From Naganishia liquefaciens (taxonomy: Eukaryota > Basidiomycota > Tremellomycetes > Filobasidiales > Filobasidiaceae): DNA of 64,000 nucleotides. Under the pieces are notes generated by a model. It was given only the letters and a program-made list of their open reading frames with translations. It ran no database searches and was not told where the DNA came from. Positions 33,798 through 45,831 of this stretch are shown piece after piece. How positions within the stretch are numbered: position 1 is the stretch's first letter; the number at the start of each line of letters is the position of its first letter. A program made the position numbers and the translations under genes. The stretch lies in NCBI GenBank assembly GCA_013423385.1, contig BLZA01000019.1:124001-188000 (forward strand). The letters are read 5' to 3'.

Positions 33798-34415
33798 GAT
33801 CAGACGAGAGATGTGGCTGACGCTGACCGTTATATCAACAAATGCTCCAGCCTCGCACAAATGCATCGAGACACACAACTCGACGCAGATTCATCATCAT
33901 CCGCCCCGATCGCACTCGTCGCGCTTTCTTGCATCGCTGAGCCGGAAAAGCTGCGCTAGAGCCAAGCGCGTAGGTCATGTCTGGCTTGGGCGAGCGAGTG
34001 TCTCTGAGAAAATAAAGTTGGAACGACGAGATCGGTCGTCAGACATAGCATCAGCGTACAAACAGCACTGCCACGCCCTCCTGCAACTCAGATCATATAC
34101 CCTCGGTGACGCTACACGCTCCGGAAAATCTCGCTCAGCATCGTTCTCGACCGGACAGTCAGTGGAACGACGTTTCCAGAGAAGCATCATGAGGAATTCT
34201 TCAATCACTTCTTGTGGAAATGTATTGACGCAAGCCAGGTCTAGCTTCCTGGGGAAGCATATCGCAATGCAGGAAGTGAGAGTATCAAGCGGGAAAATCC
34301 TTCAAAGTGAGCTTGTTGCTCAGCTTACACCGAAGGCTTACGGAACGACTGATTCTTCCTTTGCGAAGCTCGCCGATTCGCAGCGGCAGCAGCAGCAACA
34401 TCAGAGCCATCATAT
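33798..34415. promoter_or_regulatory. Divergent region PAB2 / MRPL3
   Basis: Holds the upstream regions of both genes. The right part (from about 34188) contains an ATG opening a basic, Ser-rich frame (MRNSSITSCGNVL, ARSSFLGKH) that could be a mitochondrial presequence exon of MRPL3, but I could not find a splice that joins it in frame. Confidence 0.4.
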
Positions 34416-35550
34416 ATGCCCGAGCCCATAGCATCTCGGCCATCAAGGTCTTCGTCTACCCACTTGAAAACCCTCACACCTGAAAGCGCATCATCCTACC
34501 TGAACAATCTCCTCTCACTTCCATCGACGCGACCATTCCCACCGCAACTCGCCTTACAAGTCCTCACACATAAATCCTTTCGATCCGCGCATCTGTTGGG
34601 ATACGGCCATCAGTCAAGAACCAGTGGGGACGCGTCGACCATTGAAGCAGAACGAAACGGATCAGCACCGCACAATGCCCGGCTGGCCTTCCTCGGTAAA
34701 CGAGCATTCGTATCGTACCTCATGATGTTCCTGCATCAGCAAGCATTGGCAGGGGCAATCTCACCATCACAAGCAAATGAATCAGCAGAAACAATAGCGC
34801 AGTCGTCCTCGCGTGCAGCCACGCTCACAGGGCTGAATCTCGATGTCGAGTTGGGAAGGGAGCATGCGTTGGAAGAAAAGATTGCGAATTTGTCGCACAA
34901 GACGAATTTGGGAAGAGAGGTTGGCCAGCAGTGGGGACTAGAGGACGTGATGCGTTGGCAGAACAACTGGGTGAGTCGACGATTCGAGTACGGGTACGAT
35001 GGCGGATATGGCTGTGTGATTAGGATACGGTGAGGAAGGGTTGCGATGGTTGTCAAAGATCGGTGGAAGATCGGTGGACAGATTACAGTCTGTTGCGTGA
35101 GACATTGCGCGATCAGCAGGACAATTCGTCTACGACTTTGCACAGCTAGTCCCAAAACCAGCGCTCTCGCGGTTGATGGGCCGCCCTCCTTTCGCGACAC
35201 TCGCCTTTTGCGTAATACTTGCCCTCGAGCACTAACACGATATAATACAGACGGATGCGGTAGCTCGAGAGAATGGCTCATTTACCGTTCAGGGAGAGAC
35301 AGTAACTGCAATCATTGGAGGTACCTTGATGTACTTTGTAAGTGTTTCTTATTCAGACCTCGCCTATCACCAATCTCACCACTCGATCTGAATCTGTCAG
35401 GGCTCCCCGGCCGCGCATCGCTTATTCCACCTTCAAGTTCTGCCCCACCTCAGCCGACAATTCCGGTCAACGCCGCAGATCCAGGAGGCCATTGAGGTTC
35501 AGCGCCATGTAGCAGCTGAGCAGCTCGGCGGCGGTGTGGTTGTACCATAG
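34416..35550 (+). CDS. MRPL3: Mitochondrial ribosomal protein mL44 (Mrpl3)
   Basis: Large-subunit mitochondrial ribosomal protein with an RNase III-like fold and a double-stranded RNA-binding domain, structural rather than catalytic. Conserved parts: ALQVLTHKSFRSAHLLGYG, NARLAFLGKRAFVSYLMMFL, GREVGQQWGLEDVMRWQNNW, then GETVTAIIGGTLMYF and GSPAAHRLFHLQVLPHL with a checked intron between them. The stop is at 35550. The middle (34980-35250) is unresolved: either one long intron or a short poorly conserved exon. The start at 34416 gives no obvious presequence; a true start may lie upstream near 34188. About 240-300 residues, a little shorter than usual. Confidence 0.8.
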
Positions 35551-35787
35551 GCTTGTGTTATTGAGTTCACATCAAAAGCATACATGATGCACTCTTCCGG
35601 CGCGCGCGATCGGCAGTCAAGCGCGGCGTTGCATTTGATTCGGAAACAGCTTGTACCCTTCATGAGTGGCCAACAACGAACAGTTCTCGCGTGAATACGG
35701 GTATATGCTTCTCTTCAAGATATAGTGTGTATGATTACAGTGGGGGTGACTACAGGATTCAAGGCAATCTCTTAGCGCTGTCGACGC

Positions 35788-37186
35788 TCAAGTTCCGTTG
35801 CCAATCAAGCCCTGAACATGAGGAAGTCAGCTGTGATCCCCGATGACCGAATTGACCGCTTCCAGACTTACCGTCAGAGCCGAGACGTCATCGACTGGAC
35901 AATCGATATTCGCCGATGACGAGATTTTGGGCGAAACGGTCACGGCTACGATGTGCACCTTTAGTGTCAGGTCGTAATTGATCTTAATTTGCTGCTTGTT
36001 GGTACATTTTGCTGAAGAGGAATGATGAGGGGTTAAAATTCGGATAATTGCGCCCTCTTACGGCCTCAAAACTTACAGACAATGTCCGCAAGAACCGAAC
36101 CGTCGGGATCCATGGCGGATGTGTACAGCAGGGCGAAGGGGAATGTGACATTCGTCAAGGTGTTTGCGGGGAACCTTCGGACGGACAGTGATTAGCGAAG
36201 TCTTCCCGTTGCATATGGTCAATGACCTACTTGACGTCTTGGAGAGATCCTCCTCCGAAGCTGGAGAATACGTTGTGTTAACCTGAGAATCGAGCGCAGC
36301 CTATTATAGATAGGGAAGCTTACTCATTACTGTTCCCGGGATATCTCGCGCTAGTGTCATGGTATAAGCAATCCGGTGTCTCCCGTGTCAACTCTACTCA
36401 CACAGCTGAAATCTCTTTGAACTTGGCAGAGAACCAATTTGGGTTTGTAGCACTAGTTTGCGAAAGGCGTTAGTGCCTACCGTTGAGCAACTTCAGTGAT
36501 AATTTACCTGATCGCCAAGTTGAAATTGATGTTGATGCTCGCATTTGCCGCATTCACCTGCAGCGCATTCGCAGGCATAGTTACGCCGTTCAAGTTGATG
36601 TCTGGTGGTCGGACCCACTGTGTCAAAGCAGTGATGAGCCGCTTGCCAGAACATGCAGCAGTATTCTTACCATCAAAAGGGTGAGAATAACGGAAATGAC
36701 AACAAAGAGGAAGCTGAGGAAACAACATGAAAACATCCTGCCAAACGTTCTCAGTCCTCCTCCCTAATCATCAAGTATCATCTCTTATCAGTTATTCGCT
36801 CATATTCTAACAAAGGTTATACGTACCTCTACCCAACCTGCACGATTCTCCTTCCTCCACATTCTGAGCATACCCGTGCTCTTTGGCGGAGGATCAATTC
36901 CAACAGTCCATTGACTCATCGGACGCTCCGGGTTGCCACGTTCACCCGTAAAGTATCTGCTCCCCCTCGGCGCTGTCTTCGGTAGGGCGGATCTCCTTTT
37001 GTCTCCGACATCTACCGAGATTCGTGGTATTGCCTTGTCGGAGTACACGGAATAGCTGTCTCCTTTGGCATATTGGGATCCCGGCCGGACGTTCTGGTTG
37101 TTGTCTTCCGCATAGTGCTGCTGCCTTGCCGGATGTTGTCCATCGCGGTCTTCCTGATACTGATATGGATCAGAGTAGCCGCTCAT
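35788..37186 (-). CDS. Single-pass membrane protein with LEA_2 domain
   Basis: About 320 residues in seven or more exons. The N-terminal 130 residues are polar (MSGYSDPYQYQEDRDGQ, with RRSALPKTAPRGSRYFTG) and should face the cytosol. One membrane segment follows (FSCCFLSFLFVVISVILTLL), then a C-terminal domain with the beta-sandwich pattern of LEA_2 proteins (VRPPDINLNGV, NINFNLAIS, ATNPNWFSAKF, FPANTLTNVTFPFALLY). It ends SALTGLIGNGT. Fungal proteins of this layout are found in vacuolar or plasma membranes and are poorly characterised; I would expect a lipid- or membrane-related role but cannot specify it. The domain is assigned by pattern only. Confidence 0.7.
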
Positions 37187-40141
37187 TGTGAATCGGTTCT
37201 GCAGACAGAACTGAACACCCCCTAACGTCGGATAGTTGCGTTAGAAGAACAGAATTGAGCCGAACACAGCCATTGCAGCGGTATATTCGATTGTTCCGGC
37301 TGGAGAGTTCACGCGTTTGGTAGTCGTTTGGTGCGCGTCCGACTGGATGCGCCCGAACAGCTCCGCAGTCAACACGCGTGCATCGCTTTGGGGCTGCTTT
37401 GGAGGTTTCTGTGATGGCGAAGACAGGAAAGGCGGTGTTGAGCGTTCGGGCACGTTTCGGCATATACATGTAGGGTAGTCGTAGATTCCTCTGAAGATTA
37501 CAAAGGGCAATCGGAGCGATATCTACGCGATGGCAACCATTCCTGGCAATGACGTTTTGCAACCGGCGGGTTTGTCGTGGCTGCACGACGATTCACGCCA
37601 GTGCGCGATCTGTCATCGGAATCACTTCCCTTTACAAAAACAAGTCAAACGAGAGTCTCACAGACAGATCTACGACCTTGCCTGTGATGTATTTGTGCAC
37701 CGGAGATTCTGTCTTTGGAGAGACAGTTTCAACTGTGTTACCAGCAGAAACGATTGGTCATCCCGCGTAGAGTTCGTTGCGTCATGATCAAGGAAGCTGG
37801 ACTTTACACGCTACATGTTGGAGGAGAGAGCAGGTCTGCGATGCACCGAGTCACCTTCGAAATGAGTATGCATGATTTGCTGGCAGACCATTAGGTATTT
37901 GAGCCTGTTCGCAACTCCAAAAATTCCTTGCGCTGGACAACGTCGACATGATCGAGACACAGGTTGACTGGCATTATCGTAAGTCTGTCCTACGAGCTTC
38001 ACTGTGGCCTGCCAACGACTACGATGGGCAGGGAGTGACAGGGCGAGATGACTAGATCGACACGAGGATTGGATGGATGCGCTTGTCTCATTCGGTTTCA
38101 CAATCGCGTTCCTAGTTCCGTCAATGGAAAACCCTTAGCATATTGCGTCTGAGTCGGTTAGCTGCAGCTTGAGAGAATTTCATGACGTTGGTTGACGAGA
38201 CAAGCCGGGTCGGAGTCCTGAATGATATTGGCAAGCTTGTAGAGACTGATTAACAGCACCGCTCTAAGGCTAGTGCGCCAAGTGGGGTTCGGATTCGGTC
38301 GCATGGACTTCAAGCAATCCGACCCCAGTGACATATGGATTCAGCGGTACAGGAGCAAGCTAATGATCCCAATTGAGGGCAGCCGTCATCGCACCACGTT
38401 CGTAATCACCTTGCTTATCGCTCAGACGATTATCTGTCTCTCTGCAAACTTCTTGTCTCATGCGCCGGTGTGATCGCACGGACGGAGCATATGTCATATT
38501 TGCGGGGGTTTTGACTGCACAACAAGGAATGGATAATCTTCGACTTCCTCAGCGAGCGCTGAAAAGACCGATCTGATACATAACAGACTAGAAGAAGCTT
38601 CCCAACTGTTGGTTCGTAAGTCGTTGGTCAAGAGCACCCTTGCGGTTGCGAGTCGACGTGCCTCTTCTACATTTCGACTGAGACGAGCTTTTCGAGAGAT
38701 ACTATTTCGATGTATGCACATCGAGCCTGACATGTAATAGCCAACTTAAGCTTTACATGACGGCCTGGTGCTCAACTCTTTTGGGAACGTCGTGCATCTC
38801 TGTGAGGGATAAAACCGGTGCACTTTAGTGATAATCGGTAAGTTAAAGCCAATAATTCTTTACCGGCAATCGCGAAGGCTCTCTTTGATGACGCCCAGAA
38901 AGAGCTCTCTGTCAGTAGCGGTTATCATACAAATAACGACGAACGTCTATAATCTTTAGCTAGCTTTTCATAGCCTTAACCGGATGGTCTTCAAGCTAAC
39001 ATATTCGGGATTGCCGAATCTTCCGAATTTCACAGCCCAAATCGCTTCCTCATATTCGTACTGTCATGCAAACAAAGGTCACGCAGTCCATGAAACCTCC
39101 GCCTGGCCCTCGCTCGTTCGTTGATAAGCTATCCATAATCCGCCTCTACATTGTAGTCAACTCCGAGGCTTGCTCTCGCGCTGATGAGTTATGATGCCAT
39201 GAGCGTCTATCGATAAACTTCAGGGGTCTCTCAAGAGCCACAGTACAGCAGCCCTGCCAGGACAGACGCTCATGCATAGCTGACCGGCGTATTGCTGACC
39301 TCCTCTCGATCTCTATCCGCTGGTGACATGTTCGCCTCCGCTTCGTTTCAGCTTCGACGTCTCTCGAGAACTTTCGAATGCTTGAATATCATCGACTTCT
39401 CATTCCTCTCAACACGCTATCATTTCGGAACCAGACAATGAGAGGGGGAAATAGCTACGCAAATCTACTTTTCTGGTGGACTTCATGATAGAGGAATTTG
39501 CAAGAGAGTCGCAAAGCTCGCGAAGGGAGAGCTGTCAGGGGAGGCCACTGAGGAGAGCTCCACAGAGGCTCTTTGTTTTCAGGCACCGGATTTTTGTGAA
39601 AACAAGCCTTCCGACTACCGAACCCGTAGGGCCCTGGCAGCTGGCCTGACCTTCTGCTGCTCGGCCGCTCGGCCCCCATTTGGAAAAAGCGCTATGTAAC
39701 TCGAGTATTCGCTGAGACTTCCGGAAAAGGACAAAAACAACCGGCTGCAGCGGTTTTTGCCTGTCCACGCGTTCAAGCAATTTGCGGTTCCACCTCGATC
39801 GCGCTTGCTCTACTGTAGCTCTTTGCTCTGGTTTGTTAGAGTATGTTGACAGAGTTTCTTGATGACACTGTTGACAGACGTGACTGACCCTTGCCGTCAG
39901 CCAACTCGTTTCTTCCCGTCGAGATCGTCAATTCGGGCAGCAGCCATTCCTGCACTTGCCATCGCTATACCCTCGTTTTGTCCAGTCCACGCTTCCCACG
40001 TCAGACTCTTTATAGGCCAGCATTTCCCTAGGTCAAACAGCGCCGGCTCTCTTGCACAACACCCATTCACCGGTTTTCGTCTCGACAGAAGGCGTCGTAC
40101 TTGATCCGTCAACATAAAGCGTTGTGTACCGCACTTCCACC
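37187..40141. other. Long stretch without a convincing gene
   Basis: Nearly 3 kb between the LEA_2 gene and the PriA-like gene. Small frames occur on both strands, for example one at 37530-37787 (+) and one at 38273-38473 (+) ending in a hydrophobic segment (FVITLLIAQTIICLS), but neither has splice partners or a known domain. It holds the promoters of both flanking genes, and could hide a non-coding RNA or a fast-evolving small gene. I saw no repeat or transposon structure. Confidence 0.45.
40008..40016 (+). promoter_or_regulatory. Possible TATA box of the PriA-like gene
   Basis: The sequence CTTTATAGG lies about 130 bases upstream of the start codon at 40142, followed by pyrimidine-rich sequence. 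Position and strong expression typical of such secreted proteins make it a plausible core-promoter element. It rests on one short match. Confidence 0.3.
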
Positions 40142-40910
40142 ATGTTTGTAGGCAACCGCAGCCTACTATTCCTGCTGGCTCTCGTCACCTATCTATCGCT
40201 CAGTGTATTCGCATTCGAAGCCACCAGCGCTAGCGCAACGACCACCAAGGCCAAGCGAGGCAAAGGCATGATGAGAGCTGCTCCTGCCAAACCCGCTGCC
40301 GTTGTCGCCCGACAGCCCGCGCCAGACGCTGCCGCCCAACAACAGGCCAAAGCCGCAAAGCGAAACTTGCAACCCGTCAAACGTGCGGAACCGTCTAGTC
40401 GATACGGCTTGAAGAAGCGTGCAAAGGTGGAGAAGAAGCAGGAGAAGAAGGACTACAGCAGTTTCCTCTGCCCCGGTGGTAGTGTCGCTTGCCCCGCACC
40501 CGTCACCGTCAAGTCAGGCTCCGCAAAGGGCGTCGTGGAGCGCGTGCTGTCTCCGGACGAATTGTCGAGACAGCTCAACAGTCTGGCCGACTGGTTCAAG
40601 ATCGGATTCGAGTGCATCGAGTTTGAGAACGAGCTCAACAGCTGCGGTGGGTGTGTCACTCTGGGATCAGGGTAAGTGTTCACGGCGCCTGCGATAAGGA
40701 ATAGACGTTTCATGCTTTATCCCACCTTTCAGGCAAGATTGCACACGGATACCTTCGGCGCGGAAGACGGGATGCGAGGAAGGCGTCTGTCAGGTCTATC
40801 AATGCCGAGAGGGTTACGTGGTTTCGCCCGACCGGACGTCTTGCGTACAGCGGGGCAACTCTGGCTTCGTGCTCAACGACGAGAAGGACGAGCAGAATAT
40901 CTTATTCTAA
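40142..40910 (+). CDS. PriA-like secreted cysteine-rich protein
   Basis: Secreted protein resembling Lentinula PriA, a basidiomycete family of unknown function expressed in development and at the cell surface. Two exons in phase (40142-40671 and 40733-40910) give 235 residues. A signal peptide is clear (MFVGNRSLLFLLALVTYLSL, cleavage probably after SVFA). The next 90 residues are Ala/Lys/Gln-rich with several dibasic KR sites (AAKR, PVKR, LKKR), possible Kex2 cleavage points. The conserved Cys domain starts FLCPGGSVACP, then FECIEFENELNSCGGC, and after the intron QDCTRIP, GCEEGVCQVYQCREGYV and SPDRTSCV, the PriA pattern. Another in-frame ATG lies six codons upstream (40124). Confidence 0.85.
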
Positions 40911-41270
40911 ACGGCCGCAGTGGATCTCGCCAGTCCGCTATATTACCATCCGATCATACCTTTCGCTTTTCAATCTTCGATCTCGATCCAACTGTATCAA
41001 TTCTCAAATACCCTCAATCACACGCTCGTCACCATCCGGAAAGGCGCTTTATCTTCAAGGACAATCATCAACAACGAATAATCCGGCTCTACAAAGCTCA
41101 TGCCTCTCGTTTGACTCAACTTGCACTCGGCATCAGAACTGTCGTCATCGAAAGTTCCATTGCTCTGGCAAGCCCTTCGCCTCGAAGCAACCCAATCATT
41201 AATCTTCAACCATAGATGGGTCCACACATTGTATCATATGTATCGCGGTTTCCCAAAAAAAATTGACGAT
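40911..41270. other. Convergent intergenic region
   Basis: 3' flanks of the PriA-like gene (+) and the RabGAP gene (-). No gene is seen. Confidence 0.5.
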
Positions 41271-43465
41271 TCACTTGGAAGCAAGGAGAGATTGAACTTG
41301 CAGCTTCATGTCACCTGCCACTTCACCAAACTTCATTCTGCCAGCGATCAGCCATGTACCGATTGCGCTTCCTCGGCTGAAAAGGACGCCCCTTGCGCCT
41401 TGATCCAAGAACAAGCCCGGAAATGCCCATAAGCCTGAGAGGCCTTTTTTCTGACGTGTTTGATATGCAGCGATGCTGAGGCCGAGAACCAGGACGAGCA
41501 GCGCCAGAGATGTCCGCCCAACGAGTTTTCGACGCAATTGGTTTTGCAGCTTGTTTGGCTGTCGATTAAGCGGAGGCGGGCCAGACGGTTCTTCGTCATC
41601 CGAATCCTCGGGGGCTGGCACGACAACAATGTCTTCCTCGTTTAAAGGGCCATTTGAAACCCAAGTTGCGATCTGTGGAGAGGATCGCTCGTCTGTGGGC
41701 TCATCGTTGCGGGTTACCGATTCCGCCATCAGCTGGTTTTCTAGCTCCGTATAAGTGAAGATGGCACTTCGGCTGGCCATAATTTCTTCGGCCTTGACTT
41801 TGGGATGATGAAGTGGAAACCTTGTCCATAAACTGTCAGTCAAGGTAAAGAGTTCTGATAGAACGATAGGGGCGTGAGGGTTTGGACCTTCGGCCTCGGG
41901 ATAGATAGTTGAATCTTCCATCAGCTTGATGGCTGCTTCTCGAGCTCGTATCTGTTCGGCTTCCGCTGTTTTGGACAAGTCGCCGGGGCTATCGGCGATT
42001 AAAGGCGGAAGGAGAGCGAGGTTGGTATGTATGATGCCCGGATCGTCTTCCATTGTATGCGCGAGCTTGAGTAAGCGATCCTTCTTCAGCAGTACGATCT
42101 GAAAGCGACTGCCATCAGTAGTATGATCTTCCTCTTCATGTACTGCCTCTTACCGCCACACCAAGGTATATCACAACAGCAGGGTTGCGAGCCAGCAGAA
42201 AATCGAATATCCGCTGCACTGGTTCCAGCGAGTTGATATCGTGTGAAAACAAGGTCAACATCCAAGACAACGCAAAGTAGGGCGTTGGTGAAGTTCTATA
42301 GCGCGTAACTATGAGCTTGCGGTACATGCTCCGCCATGGAATAACCCACCCAAGCACAATTTTGGCCAGCTGCGGATCTGCGGCTTTCAACACTCGTTTA
42401 AACAGTCTGACAACCGTATCAGCCAAACTGAGGCAGGGCAAACACCGATGGCTCACCTCAGGTAACCAATGACGGGAGCTAGGCCTTTTGTCATTCCATC
42501 CCGCACTCGTACCAAACTGACCGCATCACAGCACGCTAACAACATCCGCCATTCGGAAGTGTCTTGTGACCGACAGTTTGGAGTTGCGGGTCCGCTTTGC
42601 GAATCTGCGCTTCCTCTTCGGCCTTGCTGACCATCGGTCTCGTCTGACGGAAACACCGTCATGGGAGACTTTGATGCCGTCCGGCCTTTCGGCCGCGCTG
42701 AAGCTCTTGTTCTATCTCTGGACCTCGATGGCGAAGATGAGCGAGATAAGGAGCGGGATCGTTGTGGAGGCTCGTATGGCAGGAAAGTTAGGTACAGCAC
42801 GGAAATGATATCATGGTATCCCTGTGTGCACAGGGCTATCAGCCATTTCTCGAAACAGTCCATACCGCTTTACCCACTTGAAAATAGCTGAGTGCCTTTC
42901 GTTTCCGTAGGACTGCGATGATGACCTCATTCAATTGCTCTTGCAATCTCGTCTTCTCTCGGCTATGTAGATTCGTCGGATAGTAAACAAAGGACCGCCG
43001 TGTGTCTAGACCGACTTGACGTTCATCGGCATGCGGTTCGACCTCGTAGGCGGTCTTGGTTGCTGGGTCTGGGGAGACACTCTCGGCTGCCGAGCTGGCT
43101 TCTGCGCAGTCCTGCTCCATAATTGCTGCTATGTCGACGAGGGACTCTCCGGTCCCGTCCCTAGACTCGTGCGACAATTGATTGTCTTTGCCGCCATCAG
43201 CGCAAGACATCTTGAATTGCTCGAGATCGCTTTCGGTGACACCTAGAAGAAAAGGCCTGTAGCCAGATGATTGGTTGCTGTATAGCCATGATGCGAGCAA
43301 GACCCACCATGCCTTTCTGCGCATCACATCAGATCCAAAACCTCCTGGTTCCTTCGACCACGCCCTGAGACCCGCCAAATCCCGGCTGTCGACCGCTTGC
43401 TGGACGGCAATGTCCCGAGCTCTTGTCCAGTCGAGTTCATCCGGGACTGTGTGCACTTTTTCCAT
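41271..43465 (-). CDS. GYP8: TBC RabGAP, TBC1D20/Gyp8-type, tail-anchored
   Basis: GTPase-activating protein for Rab/Ypt proteins of the early secretory pathway, held in the ER membrane by a C-terminal anchor. Starts MEKVHTVPDELDW; the TBC domain follows: RRKAWWVLLASWLY, then VGLDTRRSFVYYP with the arginine finger of the IxxDxxR motif, and across an intron YFQGYHDIISVLYLTF with the glutamine finger. Later parts read SWMLTLFSHDI and LLARNPAVVIYL, typical of this subfamily. The C-terminus has a hydrophobic segment (TSLALLVLVLGLSIAAY). A Ser/Arg insertion of about 90 residues (RSRSLSRSSSPSRSRDR) follows the Q-finger region. About 670 residues in four exons, ending at 41271. The start could lie further upstream (M at 43576). 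Confidence 0.87.
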
Positions 43466-43966
43466 GCCGCTCGTCTTCCTTGAGCACGAGGTGCTTGACA
43501 GATATAGGCGGCACAATGCTATTGCTGAGGAATATGTTTTCGACCCCTTCTGGGAGCGTACTGTATTTGTGGACACTCAAGTAAGGAATCAAGCTTCACG
43601 TCATTTTCAGCTCATCAGAATCAGCTGCCGCGCCGAGTGATGACGAATCACATACCCTGCCGTTCGCACCTCGGATATGCAGATTCAGTCCTCCCTCCTC
43701 TTGGCAGCCCACCGCTCCCGCGTTCAGCTCGTTAGTCTCGAAGAGGCCCTCAATCGCTCCATCATACCAGTGCCGGACATGTTCCTTTATGTTCAGGCTG
43801 TCGCATCAATGCTAATGGCATGTAAATTGGTACGAGGCGAACATCATAGTACAACACAGTTCATCCAGACAAATGTGCAGAAACGGAATCTATGTGATGA
43901 CATGCCCTAAAGTCAGACAGTCATAACCCTCTATGCAACCAGCTGGATCTCATGTACCTCAGCGTT
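43466..43966. other. Short gap with competing coding-like frames
   Basis: Between PCM1 and the RabGAP gene (both minus). The minus strand reads HVRHWYDGAIEGLFETNEL then LHIRGANGR to a GTATGT donor, and nearby VENIFLSNSIVPPISVKHL in another phase. The plus strand reads MPLVFLEHEVLDRYRRHN to VFVDTQ before a GTAAGG donor. None could be assembled into one consistent gene. At least part must be the RabGAP promoter. Confidence 0.35.
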
Positions 43967-45831
43967 TTAGAAGAGGTCGCCATTGGAATAGTCGGAGACG
44001 AGGCCCGCAACTTGAGCAGCGAGTTCTGTCAAAAGGGCAACCGTCAACGGAGCACAGATAATAGCTCTACCCGACTCACCATCTGCGCCAACTCTCGTGC
44101 TAGCTTCGGCATATACGCGCACACAATCCTCCGTTCCTGACGGCCTGACAAAACTCCTGCCCTTTTCAAACTTTCGCACAATGGCATCCACTCGTTCCTG
44201 CAAGCCCTTGGGCTCCACCAGACGCCGCTCGGCATCCTCGGTCTTGAATGCGAACCGGTCCTTGACATTCACCTTGACCAATCGATTGGGCAAATCTTCG
44301 TAGCCTTGATCCCATTCTGTTGGGCCCCATCTTCTATGTGCGAGAATGACCTCGACCATCAGGAAATCGGAGATGGCGTCACCGACGGCTTGGTTGATCA
44401 GGTCGATCAAGCAAAGCAGGTTTTGGGTAGCTGTGTCCTGGGCGGGAGAGCGGGGTTCGTAGTTGCTGAGAATGTCGATCGTCTCGTCTGAGAAGAGCAC
44501 AGTGCCGTGTCCGTTGGCTTCAAAGTAGACACCAATGTCATAGCGTTCCGCAGCATGATGCAAGTGCTTGACTCCCGTAGGAACACAACGGACGGGAAGA
44601 CCCTGACGGCGAGCAAATCAGCTTCAGGTCATAAAGCCTATCCGCCGAAGACTCACGTTAGATTGCAGATACTGCGTCGAGCTACCGTTTGCGTATGCGG
44701 TCTGCACAACTCCAATCTTCAACTTGTCCGCCAGTCCTGCCTGTTTGACGAGATCACCGATGAATCCAGCAGCAAGCGTCGCAATCTTGTCTCCGTCTAA
44801 CAACCTGAACTTTCCATCCTCGGCGTTGAGATGATAGTACACAACTCGATCAGCATCCCCATCAAGCGAGCAAGCTCGTTGTCCCTTTTTCAAGATCTCG
44901 AGTGCAGCCGGTGGTGGTTTCTGGTTGGTCTTAACGTAGTCGGCTCCGCAAGCGTGATTCAGAGCTGATGCGTCGGCCGTGTTGGCCCCGATGACTTGGA
45001 TTGGCAAGATGTCGGAGATAAGAGGAGAAAGCTTGGCAAGAGCAACAGCGCCGACTCCATTCGCGCAGTCCACCACGAGCGGTGATGCCTTCTCCTTTCC
45101 TTTCTACTTTGCCGGTCAGGGGAATTCAAACTTATTCCGGGTTTCGCGGACTTACCATCAGCTTGGTGAAGGCTGTCGCCAGCTTTTGCACGTAACCCTG
45201 CTCAGACGGTGCACCATACTTGATCTGGGCCTCTTGCTTCAAATTGGAGCCCTTTACCATATAATGCAGGCACGGTGTCGTGGTGATTCCCATATCCTTT
45301 GGCTCCTCACATCCCATGGCTTCAAGTCCAGCTTGCAGAGCCTTTACCAGCTTTTCCCCCGACGGCCTCGTGTCCCGTCCAAAGACCACTCGACTGGGCT
45401 TGGCCATGTCAATCTTCAACTCAGCAATGAGACCCGTCAGAGCTTTGAGCAGATCGGACGTTGTCTCAGCGTTGGCGAGAAGAGATGCGTGTTGTTCCCA
45501 CGATGCTTCGAGCATTTCTCCACGTGGGTCTACGAGCTTGGCACCATTATCGATGGCTGGGTTGTGCGAAGCCGTGATCATGATGCCAATCGTTTGGCCA
45601 TTGAGCTTCTTTGAGCGAAGGACCGCGAGCAGACCAATGCGGAAAAGGGTAGACTCCAAAGTGTCTCCTCTGATGTGAATGGAAGTAAGCAAGATGAGTC
45701 CAGCTTCTGCAGTGGTAGACGTACTTTGTGCGGAATCCTGCAGTGCCATAGCTGAATGCGATGGAATGAGGTTTGGGATACCGGTCGGACGCGGCCGAAA
45801 GAGCCTGGACGGGCAGTTGCGTTGATGACAT
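43967..45831 (-). CDS. PCM1: Phosphoacetylglucosamine mutase
   Basis: Converts N-acetylglucosamine-6-phosphate to the 1-phosphate, the step before UDP-GlcNAc for chitin, N-glycans and GPI anchors. Motifs in order: FSYGTAGFR at the N-terminus, GIMITASHNPAIDNGAKL with the phosphorylated serine in TASHN, VVFGRDTRPSG, VDCANGVGA, the metal site SLDGDADRVVY, YFEANGHGT with the sugar-recognition loop, and the phosphate-binding RPSGTEDCVRVYAEA near the C-terminus. About 560 residues, the family's normal length, in four exons. The intron after FRTK and the joined GDTLEST were checked. Start MSSTQLPVQ at 45831. All catalytic groups are present. Confidence 0.95.

Noticed and set aside
33667-34431. Plus-strand frame of 254 codons
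   Set aside because: Its left half is antisense to PAB2 exon 1. Only the part after 34188 might matter as an MRPL3 presequence, but no in-frame splice was found.
37170-37586. Minus-strand frame of 138 codons upstream of the LEA_2 gene
   Set aside because: Overlaps the 5' flank of the LEA_2 gene, has no domain, and its codon pattern is not gene-like.
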